Source of the DNA: Marchantia polymorpha subsp. ruderalis
Lineage: Eukaryota; Streptophyta; Marchantiopsida; Marchantiales; Marchantiaceae
Assembly (NCBI GenBank): GCA_037833965.1
Contig: AP031357.1
Span: forward strand, 454,001 to 518,000
Length of the DNA: 64,000 nucleotides
Direction of reading: 5' to 3'
Shown in pieces: positions 23,721 to 36,849 of this stretch. The notes under the pieces were generated by a model. That model had not been told where the DNA came from, did no database searches, and saw only the letters and a list, made by a program, of their open reading frames with translations. The translations under genes were made by a program, and so were the position numbers. Within the stretch, counting starts at the first letter, position 1. Each line of letters begins with the position of its first letter.

Positions 23721-26700
23721 TCCGGAGGAAGTTATTTGTATACACTAATCATTTAGGCATTTTCAGTAACAATGCTCTTAAGACAAAAATCAAATGGTTA
23801 ACTAAAAGTGAAAATTGCATCAATGCTTCCAAAGATGAAATGGAATGAGCAACCAAAGATTAAACCGTGTTACAATTAGAAATGTGTTTCGAGATACCTA
23901 AAATATCTAAATTATCCCAAACAAAAATTTTACAAAGAACAAAGCATTGTTCAACACTTCGTCCAATGTAAATAAATATACCTTACTTTCAAATCGGTAC
24001 CAAATTCATTAGTAAGACACTGCTTTATATTGTGTCATGATAGTAGCTTTGGTCACCTCAAATTCAACTCATATATTTAGCTGAGCTTGTTGAATTTGGT
24101 TATCCCGTTGGTCCACCGCGCAGTATGGACGTGGTTCAGTAGGTAAATGCTTTGGTTGAATGTCACCTAAAATTTGTTTGTGATAAATATGTGGTGCTTA
24201 GTCATTCAAATAAATAGTCAAAATGCACAACTTCATCTTTGTATCCGCAGAACATTATGGAGAATATGAAGATGACAACCTAATTGAAATTCGATTTAGT
24301 CTATACTATCTGGTTTTTTGCGACTGTCTGACGCTTGGAGTATATCAAGAACAAACCACTAGACTGTAGCCATGGAAAGCGAAAGAGTGAGACTCAACCT
24401 GATTTTTCAACGTCCTGAAATCAGTTAACTGTTGTGTTGGTTTCCATTCTAATGCCTCTTTGAATGCATACGTTTCGTATGTTCGGTGTTCTTGACTTAG
24501 ATTACTATATTACGAAAATCACGTGTACCTCTATACAAAACCATGTGGTTCAGTAGTCAAACCGTTGACACAAAACATTTCAAACGTGCTTCAGGGAAAG
24601 TTACAAAATGTCATACCACAGCGCATCTCAATGCACAAAAGAAAGCAATGAAAGTACATTATCTCATTGTTCATCACAACATTTGATAAATATCCCGTCG
24701 CAATTTCTGAAAGGGACGAAATTATCCTCAAAAAAGTTATCCCTTTCATCTCAACTCATGCTGACGAACATTTGATAAATATCCCGTCGCAATTTCTGAA
24801 AGGGACGAAATTATCCTCAAAAAAGTTATCCCTTTCATCTCAACTCATGCTGACGAACAAGATAACCTACAAAGCGTTTTTTCGAATATTTACACTTACA
24901 AAGCGAATAGAAGAACGTTTTGTAAGTGTTTTTGGGGCTTTATTTGCTTTACACTGCCAGGGTACCACAACTCAGAGAAATGACTTAAGGGCAACGGGAA
25001 AAACATATCCGGTACACTGAAGAGATCCCCGTAAATTCAAAGTCCTATATACCAATACTATAAAGATAGATCTCAACATTGACATTTTAAAAGAAAATTG
25101 TTCTTGGAGTATGCTCACAAAAAATTGCTTTATTATTATTAATCTATAAAACTCATGCACTTGTTGAAATCAGCTGTTGAGAAGTTATCCTGACGGGGAC
25201 GGGGTTTGATGGGAAATGCTTCATTCCCGTCTGTTATGTTATGGGTATCCTTTGTAAGCCCTCAAAGACAATTCTTCTTTTTTAATGACAGAATATTCAC
25301 GTATTGGAAAACTTCTCAGATTGCACCGTTATTGATATATTTAATGTAAAATGCCTTGGATTTACGTTATGTCGCGTGAGTTACCTAAACCTGAAATGGT
25401 TGAGGAAGTTTCATTGCACTTTCATTATACTCAATCACATCTTACGTTTCAAACGTTTGAAATTTTTGTCTGAGACGATCGATGATCATGTACTGTTTCA
25501 ATCAATCACAAAATATTGCGCATGAATTTACAATTTCTTGTGTGAAGATCAAAGAAGAAAAACAAATCTATGTATGCAGAACGCAAAAATCATTATGCTT
25601 GAAATTTAAGCTTTAAAATTATAGAGAAATAATTCTTCTAAAATTAAACAAAATCATTACTTGACATTTAACATCGAGAAAATTCTCAAATTCGAAATTT
25701 CATCAAGATAATATGAAAAGGACCTACATACACGAGACTATTGACATGTGCTAAAAGGTCCTCAACAGTCTTGCAAGTAGCCCCATCTTTTGAGAAGAGC
25801 TATTCTCATCAATCCATACCAGTCTTTTGTGCAATCTAAGACAGCTTGTGTTGGCCGTTCTGGTTCCTTTATAGGACTCAAACAAGCCGGATACGAAAAA
25901 GCATGTATTCTCTGTCTTAAAGAGTTTGCTACCCATCTAGAAAGAGGAAGCTAATGTACAAGAGAACTTCATTCAATTACAAATTAAATCACGCAGGAGA
26001 TTGCAACGAGTTGTAATCAGATTCCAAAAAATGATTCATAACATCCGATAAAAAATATGTATCATTAAATCAAGGTAATCAGCAGTTCTTCCAAGACTTG
26101 TGAAAACTGCTTCTGACATCAATCAATCAAGCATTACAAAACTATGCAGGAAAAATATTTATATGTGTGTGATGTGCATAATTTCTATAAAATATCAATT
26201 TACATTATATATATATATCTATATATATTAATGAAAGAAAATGGAAGATGCATGGAATAAAACATAATTTGGAAATTTTCCAACCCAGTTGATAATTGAA
26301 CCTAGATAATGCTAATATTGGAGTAAAAACCACCATACCTTTATTTCTTATAGATCAATTTATCTCCGAATTCACTTTTAAAACCGCTACATGCATAGTC
26401 AACATGGAAGACCATAGGATGTCAAAATAAACTGTACCAATCAAAACTATCTCTTTTTTCACTAGAAGAACCTAAAGCACAATATATATGTATTTGCATC
26501 ATAAAATTTGGACTCACATTCATGATAATTATAAAATGCAAAAAAATAAAATTGCATCAGTAATCTTGTCATAATAAAACCATGCAAAATATTTCAGCAC
26601 ATACTACATATCTTGTTAGGTCCTCCCTACAAGGCGAAGAAAAACTGTTACTCTTTCAAATTTGAATTTTAAAGAGTTTTAAAACATCACATGGAGCTAG

Positions 26701-26930
26701 GAGCATCACAAAATGCTATAATTTGAGTTCAACATGTATATGTTGCAAACCAACATCACACTTTTAAAAAAATGACAATGCAAATGGATTGATTATATCT
26801 AGTCAAATTGGTATAGTTTTAGAGAAATATGCTTTTGAAGTTGCTCAAACTAGCTACATTGTTTTTAAAGTATGTAACTTAATTGACCAAAGAATATCAC
26901 AACTAATTACCTCACCTACAATACTAGGGA
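23720..26930. other. Spacer with one young tandem duplication
   Basis: This is mixed-composition spacer with no recognised gene. It contains the exact duplication at 24678-24859. The 117-codon frame over that duplication (24667-25020) reads the two copies in different frames, so it is unlikely to be a protein. A 61-codon minus-strand frame at 25751-25936 is unidentified. Confidence 0.4.
24678..24859. repeat. Perfect 89-bp tandem duplication, two copies
   Basis: The 89 bases starting at 24678 are repeated exactly from 24767, with four more matching bases after the second copy. No mismatch was found, so the duplication is recent. The unit length is not a multiple of three. Confidence 0.9.
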
Positions 26931-26942
26931 GTCACTATATAT

Positions 26943-27021
26943 ACACTCTCTGTCTGCGTTATGTCATCATGTCTTGTTATAAAATAACACAAGACATGAT
27001 GACATAACGCAGACAGAGAGT
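26943..27021. repeat. Near-perfect 79-bp hairpin, MITE-like
   Basis: Two arms of about 37 bases (26944-26980 and 26984-27021) are inverted copies of each other with a three-base loop and only a small indel near the loop. TA-rich sequence flanks both ends (ATATA on the left, TATATATATA on the right). The arm contains CTCTCTGTCTGCGTTATG. Tight foldbacks set in TA repeats are typical of small Tc1/mariner-type MITEs, whose target site is TA, but a small-RNA precursor is also possible. Both strands show the same short frame because of the palindrome. Confidence 0.75.
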
Positions 27022-27029
27022 ATATATAT

Positions 27030-29540
27030 ATATATATCGATGATATTTATAAATATTTTGTGTGGTATTTATACCGGCTTCATGATTAAGTGTATATAAA
27101 TAACTTGATCTCCATAGACATGAGGTTTTGTTGGGTTGTTTTCTGTCGTGCAATACATCACATCTTGACGGAAATTCCAAGCTTTAGGCAATCAGCATAT
27201 AGTGACGTAAGTATTACGTGCACTAAATACTTCAAGGGCGCCCACATAACAATTGAGAGGAAACTTATAAGCAAGAAATATCCTTAAGATGACGATAATA
27301 TCGGCCATCGGTCCCAACATGAAAAACTTTTGAGATCCTTAAGCTCCCTTAGTAGACATCATCATAGTGTGCAGTGCGTTTTAGCTGCGTCAGAATATGT
27401 CATAATCGATAACACTGAAACTTCATCGTGAGCAGTAGCTTTAAAGAGAAGTTTTATTGGTGATTTGAAAGAAACAAAGGAAAATAGTGTCATTTACATT
27501 TATTAAAAACGATCGATCACTGCCATTACATTTTGTCCCATTTTGAAGTTTATTATCTTCCTCAAATTGCAAGGTCTGCTGTGGACGATAGCAAATAGCA
27601 TTTTGTAAGCCATATTCATCTTTTAAAGTGTGCATACGTAAACACAGGTGCATAGTGAAGAGAAGTAGCCTTCGTATCTCCGTTTCAAGGCTGGCATTGC
27701 CATCTTCGCAATGGATATGTATCAGTAGGCTCTTGAAGAATGTGCTCTCCATGCCCTCCCGGTCACTTTGTTTAGCTATCTTCCTGTCTAGGTCGCAATC
27801 CGATTGGCTGTGACACTCCTATCGGTGAAGCTTATTTGTTCCTTCTCGGCTGTGGCCAGTTTTTGGCTGCGAGTGAAGCGACATTTGTCGGTTTCACCAA
27901 AAAATCGCTAATGCCACCAAGGAATAATAATACAGAAAATGGTGTTCTGAAATATCAAAAGGACAAAAGTATCATAGATTAAAACCTGGTCAACGAAGGG
28001 AACACTTTTGAAATTTTCCAAGTCCACACATATGCAATGTTTTTTTTTTCCAAAAAATCTATTGTTGTATACGAGTAGGCTTTAATTACGTGAGGATGAC
28101 CTGGTGACCTTTCTTGAAGAGGTCCTCCTTTGTGGATTGGGGTAATGATGAAACTCACATAGCTAGCCACAGAGTCAGTGAGTCAAAAGGAAAGATAGTT
28201 GAAACATAGTGGACGCACTGGACGGATGAGATGACCAGGGATATACGCTGCGAGTTCATGACAAAAGGGAATCCTTCTAGAAGCCTCCCTCCACCTACAT
28301 CCCTGTCCTGCTCCTCCTCCTCCTCCGTCCCATACTGTTCCGGATTGAAAAGCAATTAATCTCTTCCGCTAACCTTTCTACTACAGCCAGAACGGTCGGG
28401 GCACCCCACCCCTCACCAACGCGTGTTCTTGAAACTTTTTCGCTTCATTGGCTCACTTCCACCGGAGGAGATCTCTAACAAATCTCGTGCAGTTGCGCTG
28501 AACTGCACTCCTCTGCTTTCCGTTCCTACACAAGGCAAAATTCTTGGATGGCAAATAACACAGATATGCCACGGTTGGAATGATGAAGATGTATGTACCG
28601 TTTGGTATTAGCCAAGGAAAAGCAAGGTTTCATATGCTCGAGATTTCCTCCTTTCTGCTGCAATACCTCATTCGCTTCTATCCTTTGGATACGATGCATG
28701 CCAAGGCCCAGTGGTCCATGTGACTACAGGGTGACCGACCACGTTTGCGTACGTGCCCTGACGTCAAGAAAGTTGTGTACGTAAGCTGTAAGTATAGCCC
28801 AAACCGGTTCAGTTTGGCCGCAGTCAGGCAGGCAGGGAGGACTGTGGTCACTGTTGAGCTCAATTGAACCGTCAACTGTGGAAAAAGTGCAGTACAACGT
28901 TGACATGGTGCTCATCACCCCTTCCCGGTCACCCGTGAAGCTGACTTAGGCTCATAATGTGTTTGGGATGCTTGAACTTTCACTGGCTCTTAAGCGGCAT
29001 CTGGAGAAGAGAGTCGAGAGTCCATGGAGGTTATCAGCTGCCCACGTCTGGCAGTGGCTTGCTATCGCCCATCTTGCCTTGTGAATCTTTTCTTGCAAGG
29101 GGCACGTGGCGGCGACAAATAACGTTTTCCCCGAGGATGTCATAAAGATCAACTACTTAGTATATGGATCAGGTAATTCCTCCTTATATTTTTATTTGGC
29201 TATGCAAATGTGCAGAGCTATATTGTATAACTCAGCCATGTATTACTGGTTTCTAACTATCACTATTTTCGTATGTAAAAGGATGGAGAAGACGCACTTA
29301 TGGATTATATTGCATAATGTCGAAGCGAATAAAAGCTCTGGTTTTTGTTCTGGCCTGATACAGGTATAAATCCCCTGTGTCCCGCGGACCCGGACTACGC
29401 GCTTGGCCTCAAATAAGAAAATACATCTCTCCCAGGAATTATATCTTACTGAAGGGAAAGCGCACTTCTCAGGAAACTGGCTCGATGGGATGCAAGGAGC
29501 CGTAGGATGGGAAACTGTCACTTACAGATCTGGCGGCCAG
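27030..29540. other. Spacer, no recognised gene
   Basis: Composition is moderate and frames are short (under 105 codons) on both strands, with no recognisable product. A TCC-rich run lies near 28310-28326. Nothing here resembled a tRNA, a transposon end or a conserved exon. Confidence 0.4.
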
Positions 29541-31210
29541 ATGGGACTAATAATATATATGCAATAAAAATAAATTGCAGATAATAAGAATATTGAAATT
29601 TTTCATGAGAAATTTTTTTGATTATATAATCGATTTTTTTCAAATTCAATCGGAGTACAGAAAAGGTTACGAAGATAGACAGAGATATATATTATATTTG
29701 ATTGGAAGATAGACAGAGATAACTTTTATTTGATAAATTATATACTGATTTATATATTGGATATTTTATTTAAATGTAAAATTTAACTAAATTATAAAAG
29801 GAGTTTATCTCAAAAATTTCTTTCAAACATGTGGTGAAAGCATTTCTAAGTTTCGTATTCCAAATTTCTAGTATATATAAATATATAAGTTATTATAAAA
29901 TATATTTCAGATGATGCTTCAATTTATTTTCATGTTTAACACAATTGAAAATAACAATCTGTTTCTGAAAAAAAGCTAAATAAATATGTATAACAGATGA
30001 TGATTTGAAATTTATATTTTTTATGCTGGAATCTAAACGTTTTGTATAATATTTTTGAATCCTATGATAAATAAAAATTGTAAAGCAAAATTTGATTAAA
30101 TTTATTGAGTAAGAATTAAAACCATAAAATATAGTAATCTGAAATTATAGTACTAATATTTTTCCAAAATGATTTTGACATATAAAACCCAAATTCAACA
30201 TCATAAGTTTTTTTGCAGTTGTGAAATATATAAAATAGTTGACTTTTTCACCATATATCTAAGATTTTTTGAGAAACCCGTCGATGTTCAAGTTTTTGCA
30301 TTATTCCCAAAAAGGTGTAGATTGATTTTCAGTACTATATATATTTGAAAAAATGCTTATAAAGTTGGTTAATACATATCAAACTCATGATAAACATGTC
30401 ATTTTTCAACATAATTTGGTTAATACATTTAAAATATCAATAATGGTTTTCAAAATTTTATTTGTAAACAATGTGAGAATTTTCAATTTTTAAGCCCTAA
30501 TTAAAATGAAGTTCAGTAAAAAATTGAAACATTGCTGGCTAGAAGAATTTCATGTTGCATATAAGTCAAGCATTTTTCAGAAGATACATGCACTTTGATT
30601 GTCTACACAATTGAAGCTTTAGTTATCTATATTCATATTGTAGCTTAGAAATATGTTGTATGGGTACTTATAATAAGACTCAAATTTTGATTTATACAAA
30701 ATAATTCAATTAAATAGATAAAATTGCAGTTATTAGTAGAAAAAAATATGTTCTTATTTAGCTCGTTTTCGCTAGCACAAGAGATTCAAAAAATTACATG
30801 TTTTTCTGAGAACTTAGATTTACATCATTTTTACATTATAATCAATTATTTACAGAATTTATTGACATATGGATTATACATATTAATTTAAAATAAAGGA
30901 TTATATCGTGAATTATGCTGAAATTTGAAGTGTAAAGTATCATGTATACTTTTATGATCCTTTACACTTCAAATATGTATAAAAAGTATACGATGAGAGT
31001 AGTGAAATATTTTTTACTTGAACATGTTTTATATGTGAAATTTGTCAATAAATTTATGAATTAAAAAATATAAAATAGGAGTTGATTCTACTTTTATTTG
31101 TAAAAGTCGAACTTAAAGAGGAGAAAACTGCAAACATAGGCGAAAATGAGATACGATAATATTCAAAAAATATAGATTTTTTGGTATATTATTTTATATA
31201 TTCGCTATCT
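29540..31210. other. AT-rich block with a short inverted repeat
   Basis: The block is very AT-rich with no open frames. A 15-bp inverted repeat (30922-30936 and 30960-30974) separated by 23 bases could fold. A short direct repeat of GAAGATAGACAGAGATA occurs near 29671 and 29704. Confidence 0.5.
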
Positions 31211-34110
31211 TTCTTTTAAACCCGGATCATAGAGGTTCTTCAGATGCCCTGGAGAGCTTCTTCAATGGTCAGTAGGATGGTGTAAGGGTATTGGAGCACA
31301 CTGAATAAAGTCAGGATTCATGTACAAATTACAAGGAATTGGCCGACTAAATTTGAGGTGGAAGTCCGGTCTACGAAGTTAGTCCGCTAGCCAACCAAAT
31401 CAGACAGTCCACCAGGCCATCTCGTGACTCGTTATACGGATGAACAAACACAAGCTGTCCAAATACATGCAATATGGTCCAGTAGGAGAAGGTATTCCCT
31501 TGGATTTATGAAATATCTGAAATACAAGAAATCGTTAAATAATTGAAGGGGATGGTAATAGAATATCGCGGTGCGGTCATTTTAGTGTGTACGAGCAGAG
31601 CAATAATTGCAGTTCTCTAAAGTTGGAGAAAAGTCTTCCATCGGAAGAGCAGAATACGGTGCAAGTCACAGCATCCAGCTGGAGCCGAATGATTATGCCC
31701 TAAAGCCATTTGACCGGGTAATGTTGACATGAGCTTTAAACAGGTCAAGTCCATGAGTCAATAGTCCAGGAATGTTGATGCTGCCACGCAACGCAACACC
31801 ATCACCTCAGGAAGAGGTGAAGATGGATTGACGACTACTAGTGACAAGTGGACCATCGTAACTCGCTCCGGATTCTCCACAAAACGAGTTCTCACTTGCA
31901 AGCCTCAGATCTAGATTTGCTGGGCATCTTACCTCTAAAAGAAAAGGTGTAAGAGAAGTGAAGTGTGAAAACAGAACAAGCTCATGCACGTCAGTTAGTT
32001 AGATCCGTTCACCGAGTCCTACCTCCCGAGTATAGTCCACCGTAGTACCTCAATTGTATGCGGTCTCACGATGTCGGTACAAATGCAGCAGCGATGGAAT
32101 ATCAACCTATGACTCCTGACGAGAATCGATTGATGACAATGACAGTATCAGAATGAGCTGAAACAAATTGCTGGGTGGGGAAGAAAGACATGCCAATAAT
32201 TAGAGGAAGGATGATGCTAGCCCAGTCACGAACATGGTCCTCCGGTCAACGTGATGATGCCACAAGGTACCGGAAGCATCACTTTTGATGGGATGCTTGT
32301 TACCTTTCGTGAACTTTCAGCAGGACAGATAAAACCTATCGAGCCCTCGACGGAAGCATACGAGGGAGAGCGGTCGAATTATTTGAGAAAATCGGCCACA
32401 GATAAACTCGGTTCGCAAAACAACAATCCTTATCAGTATGCTGCGTCAAGACAGTTTCATACTTAATTTGCCTCCATTGACTTTGAGTTAGCGCACAGGA
32501 GATTCATGATTCATTTGACTTTGAGAGCTTGTACAGTGATCGTCTCTGTTCCTTCCTCTGTCCTGCCCTGCCTGCCCAACATGTAGTTGATCTGTTAGTT
32601 GATCTGCTTCAGAACCAAATGCAGTGTTGGAATTGCTGTGAATGAGCATCCGCAGACACCATTGAAAGGGTGTCATGTGCACCCTGTGCTGATGTTGTGC
32701 GTATACCGGGTCTCTGGAAGTGCATAATTAGTACTGTACCTTTTCATGTGATACAATAAAATGCTCGAAATGTGTTCATGTAACTGTCATTTGTCCTTTT
32801 CGCAAGACATGGATGTTTGGATTATGTTAGCCAGGTCACAATCACATTGGAAACAGCGCTATTCTGGGACCTGCGGATCGCGCAAAATTCTGCTGATTTA
32901 GTCAAACTCCTTGGGGTTCCTATTAGTGGCAAACAATGAGCACCCTCACCATCGGGAAGATCCGCACCCTTGTCTGTGCATGCCATACCCAGATATGTCT
33001 CGCAAATCACTCGTTCATTCTCCTCACACTTGTTGCGCTAGAAACTTACAGTTTACGAAAGACGAACACGTTGAACCGTCCGATGGGTCCATGGGTGACT
33101 GGATGTGGGGCATGTGTGGACCAGCTGCAATTCGCTGATCGCAGATGTCCCTGACAGGATGCAAGCCTGAGGTGATATAGATAGTCTGGAGATGACATCA
33201 ATATAGGTTCCTCAGAAGGACGCACTTGGCAGAGAGCTGATTCGATTGCCTCCCCTGCACACTCAGAGGAAACGATGCATGCATGGGCAGGAAAGTGAGT
33301 CAAAGCAACCAGCTCGTGCCCACGACACAGTCATGACTAAAGAAAAACAAAGAGCTACGCTGTGAAACACCCTTCTGACATAACTTAATATGTGAGCTGA
33401 ATGCAGAATTCAGTTGGCCTCCATTAACTCTAGTTGTTCTCGTGTATATTTATTCAGACCCACATTTGTAAAAACTTGCTCGATCCTCATAGGAATAGAA
33501 GCAAATTCGCCTTCTTAAAAAACAAAGGAAAGAGAATAGGATCAGAAGACTATGAGGCATTACGTTGATATTATGCAGTATGAGTCTATGATACATTTCA
33601 TTCTATCCAAAGTCGACTCTTGGTTCAGTGTTAAAAGCTCGAGAAATTGAGGCCCATTAGTGTTGTGAATAATTGTTCATGGGATTCGGACCCTAGTGAT
33701 TGCACGCAGGATATTCCATAATCCAGAAAGTGTTAAGAGCACAGTGTCTTTGGAGCATTTCTCTTTACATAAATCTATTTGCAGAATATTTCTAGTCCCT
33801 AGGCCTCAGACTCTGATTTGTCTTACATAATTAATCCTTTTCACCTTTGATTTCCTTCATGTTGACTTTCTGTCTTTAAGAAGATATCTGCGATATGCCT
33901 TCTACCTAAATTTATGGTCAGTGATCTAGCAATTACCTTCATGTTGACTTTATGTCTTTAAGATCGTCTATGCGACATGTGTTAGACTAAATCTATTGTA
34001 AGTGATCTAGCAGCTTTTCGATCAGAATATAACAACCACAGGTTAATTCAGTACTTCAAATTGAAATAATATTTCTCTGAAATGTAAAATTTGGTTCAAG
34101 TTACGCATCA
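31210..34110. other. Spacer with a tandem duplication
   Basis: This stretch has moderate GC and short frames on both strands (for example 32251-32466 plus), none recognisable. The only clear structure is the two-copy repeat at 33854-34012. The region may hold decayed genes, but no splice-consistent model could be built. Confidence 0.35.
33854..34012. repeat. Diverged 82-bp tandem duplication
   Basis: CCTTCATGTTGACTTT begins at 33854 and again at 33936, and both copies end in AGTGATCTAGCA. The copies differ by a moderate number of substitutions and small indels, so they are older than the 24.7 kb duplication. Confidence 0.75.

Positions 34111-34112
<2 letters not shown>

Positions 34113-34146
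<34 letters not shown>
34113..34146. repeat. TA dinucleotide microsatellite, 17 units
   Basis: This is an uninterrupted TA run of 34 bases. It is likely to vary in length between individuals. Confidence 0.95.
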
Positions 34147-34147
<1 letters not shown>

Positions 34148-34784
34148 TTACTCATTATCGACAGAGGTAAGTATTTGGTATAGTCATCGATCTGGCCGAG
34201 TCTACAAGAGTTAAGGTAACCTGTTGGGTTAGGTTCCTATAAATATATTTAAAGTAAAAAGGGGCCATGTACATAGCACAAGAGTTCAAGGTAAGTGATA
34301 AAATATTTGTAGATGATGGTCAAATATATTTATCACTGACTTCAATTTCTAATTTAGACATCTCTAATTTAGACGCCTCAGAAAACATTCAAACGTATGA
34401 GCGGGGGATCGAAGCCGCTAAATAAGGATGTCCACCAACACCTTCAGGACACATTTTACTGATTCCATAACATCCGAAACCACACAGCTTCATTAATAGT
34501 ACCGCAGAGAGTTAAGTAGCGAACTTCGATTGGCACGCCGTCGAGAGATTTGCGTCATGAAATCTTTGAAAATGACACTGCTTCCTTCAATTTATCCATT
34601 TCAGTTTTCTTCATATTCTGCCATCAATTTCAAACCATGACTTCGAGTGTAGGCAATTAGACATGTCAGCGTGCCGGAACTCTTATTAGTCCACCTCCAC
34701 AGCAAGCAGGAACGGAGCAGAAACTTTATGCACTAGACTCGGCATCGAAACTCACTCACGGTCACTTTTTCCATCACTTCTTGC

Positions 34785-35922
34785 GTGTACGCCTCACTTT
34801 CTGTCGTTGCTGGCTGCTTCGTGTCGTTAAGCCGAAAGCAAAAGAATCAGAATTTTGCGGCAAAAAACAAGACTGAATCCGAAGGGAATCGAGTGTACCA
34901 CTCAGAGTTCTTGGGAACCGTAAGAAAACGATGGATCCAACCTGTGCCTATGGCAACTACTTCTATCAAGCTTCGAACAACCACTGTGCAAATTTGAAGC
35001 TCATTATGTTGTAGGTGGCGTGACTCGAGCCCCCATTCGTCCAGATTATGGGAAGTTCGGGTCTGTTGCTGGAGACTGGAGTCCAGCGACATGTGGGAAG
35101 GAACTGGGAAGTCTTATTCGTGTCATGGGTCCATCCATGAATCATAAGGTTCTTCAGCATACGACTCTCAAGAGGTTGGAGCGCTCGAATCCAAATGCGA
35201 TACCAAATCCTGATAGTGCTGTAAAGCCCAAGTGGCCACAGGTGGTGTTCGTCTTTAGGGCAGCCATGCGCGTGGCTGTAGGCCCCAGAATGTATCGTTA
35301 GAACTGCTAATTGTCATGGGAACATCTCACGGTTTACATGTCCCCATGAACCTAAAATCGGCGTGGAGTCTGAAGGTCCCCCGCAAGTCATACTAACCGA
35401 GGCATCGTCATCGTACACCAGCTCTACACTACTACAATCACAAAAGCAAACACGCTGTTAGGTACAAAGTCCTTGGTAAGTTCATGGAAGACCAGAATCC
35501 TTCTCGTTCTAGAAAGCTTGGGAGAAAAAGCATTACATGGGCTCAGCAAAACAAAAATGCTGAATACGCTGAGAAAAGTGCTTTAGGTGAATGGCTGGAG
35601 AATGTTCCGATATCATATGCGTTCCGGGATCATACACGATAAGCAAGACAATCTAGCTAGGTTTGAAGGTGGCATTGGGACGCCATGCACGAGTTCTAAG
35701 GTCCGTAAAATACATAACCGACCAGAATCAAGCTATGTTCTAGAACATCTGTGGGGAGGGAAAAGAAGGTTGGCTGAGGTTTGCAAACATCAAGATTCGA
35801 GAGCTCCTGGGCACGTGATGACAAGAACCCTAGGCCAGTTGTTGGAAGATAGTAGAAAATGCTTTCGTGGATGGATGTGTTTCTCTAAGTTTCACAGCAT
35901 CAGAAAGCCAAGAAGCAGGTAG
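34785..35922 (+). other. Gene-like stretch of several plus-strand frames, unidentified
   Basis: Three successive plus-strand frames (34785-34997, 35020-35301 and 35587-35922) lie in a short region of higher GC. Their predicted residues are balanced rather than low-complexity; the middle one holds TRAPIRPDYGKFGSVAGDW. No known family came to mind and no donor/acceptor pairs gave a continuous model. An old gene relic is the simplest reading, and a poorly conserved gene is possible. Confidence 0.2.
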
Positions 35923-36849
35923 GGCATGACATGCAAACGAGAGTATGAAGTCCCCACCAGAGACGACCGACCACTCCATGCTGTAGTTTAGTCGAGAATA
36001 TCTGCTGGTGTGAACGATCTAAGCTTCGAACAACAATCAGATTTGACAGAAACATGGATGGTGGTGTGCGGAGATCAAGAAGTAGAAAGGACAAATCCCA
36101 CAGACACCATGGGTGAATAAGCAAGCGTCTAGCATCCAAAGGTTCCGAAACCTCAGCATAGTCCATAAAAAATATCGCAATTATCCATAGCTACAAGATA
36201 AAACACCTCGGGGTTCTACGAAACGAGGACTTTGATAGACCGTTGGTGCGGACCTTACTTGCAGCGCAACAGCATCATTTTAATACGGTCTGCAAAGTGA
36301 TACGATCCAGTTCCAACTCAATTCACAGTTTGTTTCTGGGAGGACCTCGCTTCTCTTGTTTGTTCTTGTCAATTTCGAAAGGGCTCCAGACTCTAACCCG
36401 GGTTCCGCCTAGAACATGTTTTAGATAAAAACTGCAGATTGTGATATGTAGCACCGAGATTCTCAATTTGATAGGAGCAAGATCATGACGAAGCTACTCC
36501 AAGAACCTAAGTTCTTCATTTAAATGAGCGAGCACGTCCAACTAAGTCTCCCAGTTTAGAGAATCGTAGACTGGCCCACTGTCACTTCAACCAAGTTGCA
36601 TCTGCAGTCGCTCACGAATTATGAGTGAAGCAACATCACATAATTCAATCTTCGATTCGAAGATACAGTGAGCGATAGAGCCGTGGACTAGCGACGATCC
36701 GCGCTTCTTTGATAGCGGAAATGAGATTTGTAATTTTTCTTTATCTTCTTCTGTGAGAATAACCACAACATGTAGCCAAAAAGAATGAAAGGCTCCATCA
36801 GGACCCACATGGATGAAACCAAATGGGTAACATATGGCCACACCCCGAT

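Noticed and set aside
24667-25020. 117-codon frame
   Set aside because: It spans the 89-bp duplication and reads the same sequence in two different frames, so it is not a conserved protein.
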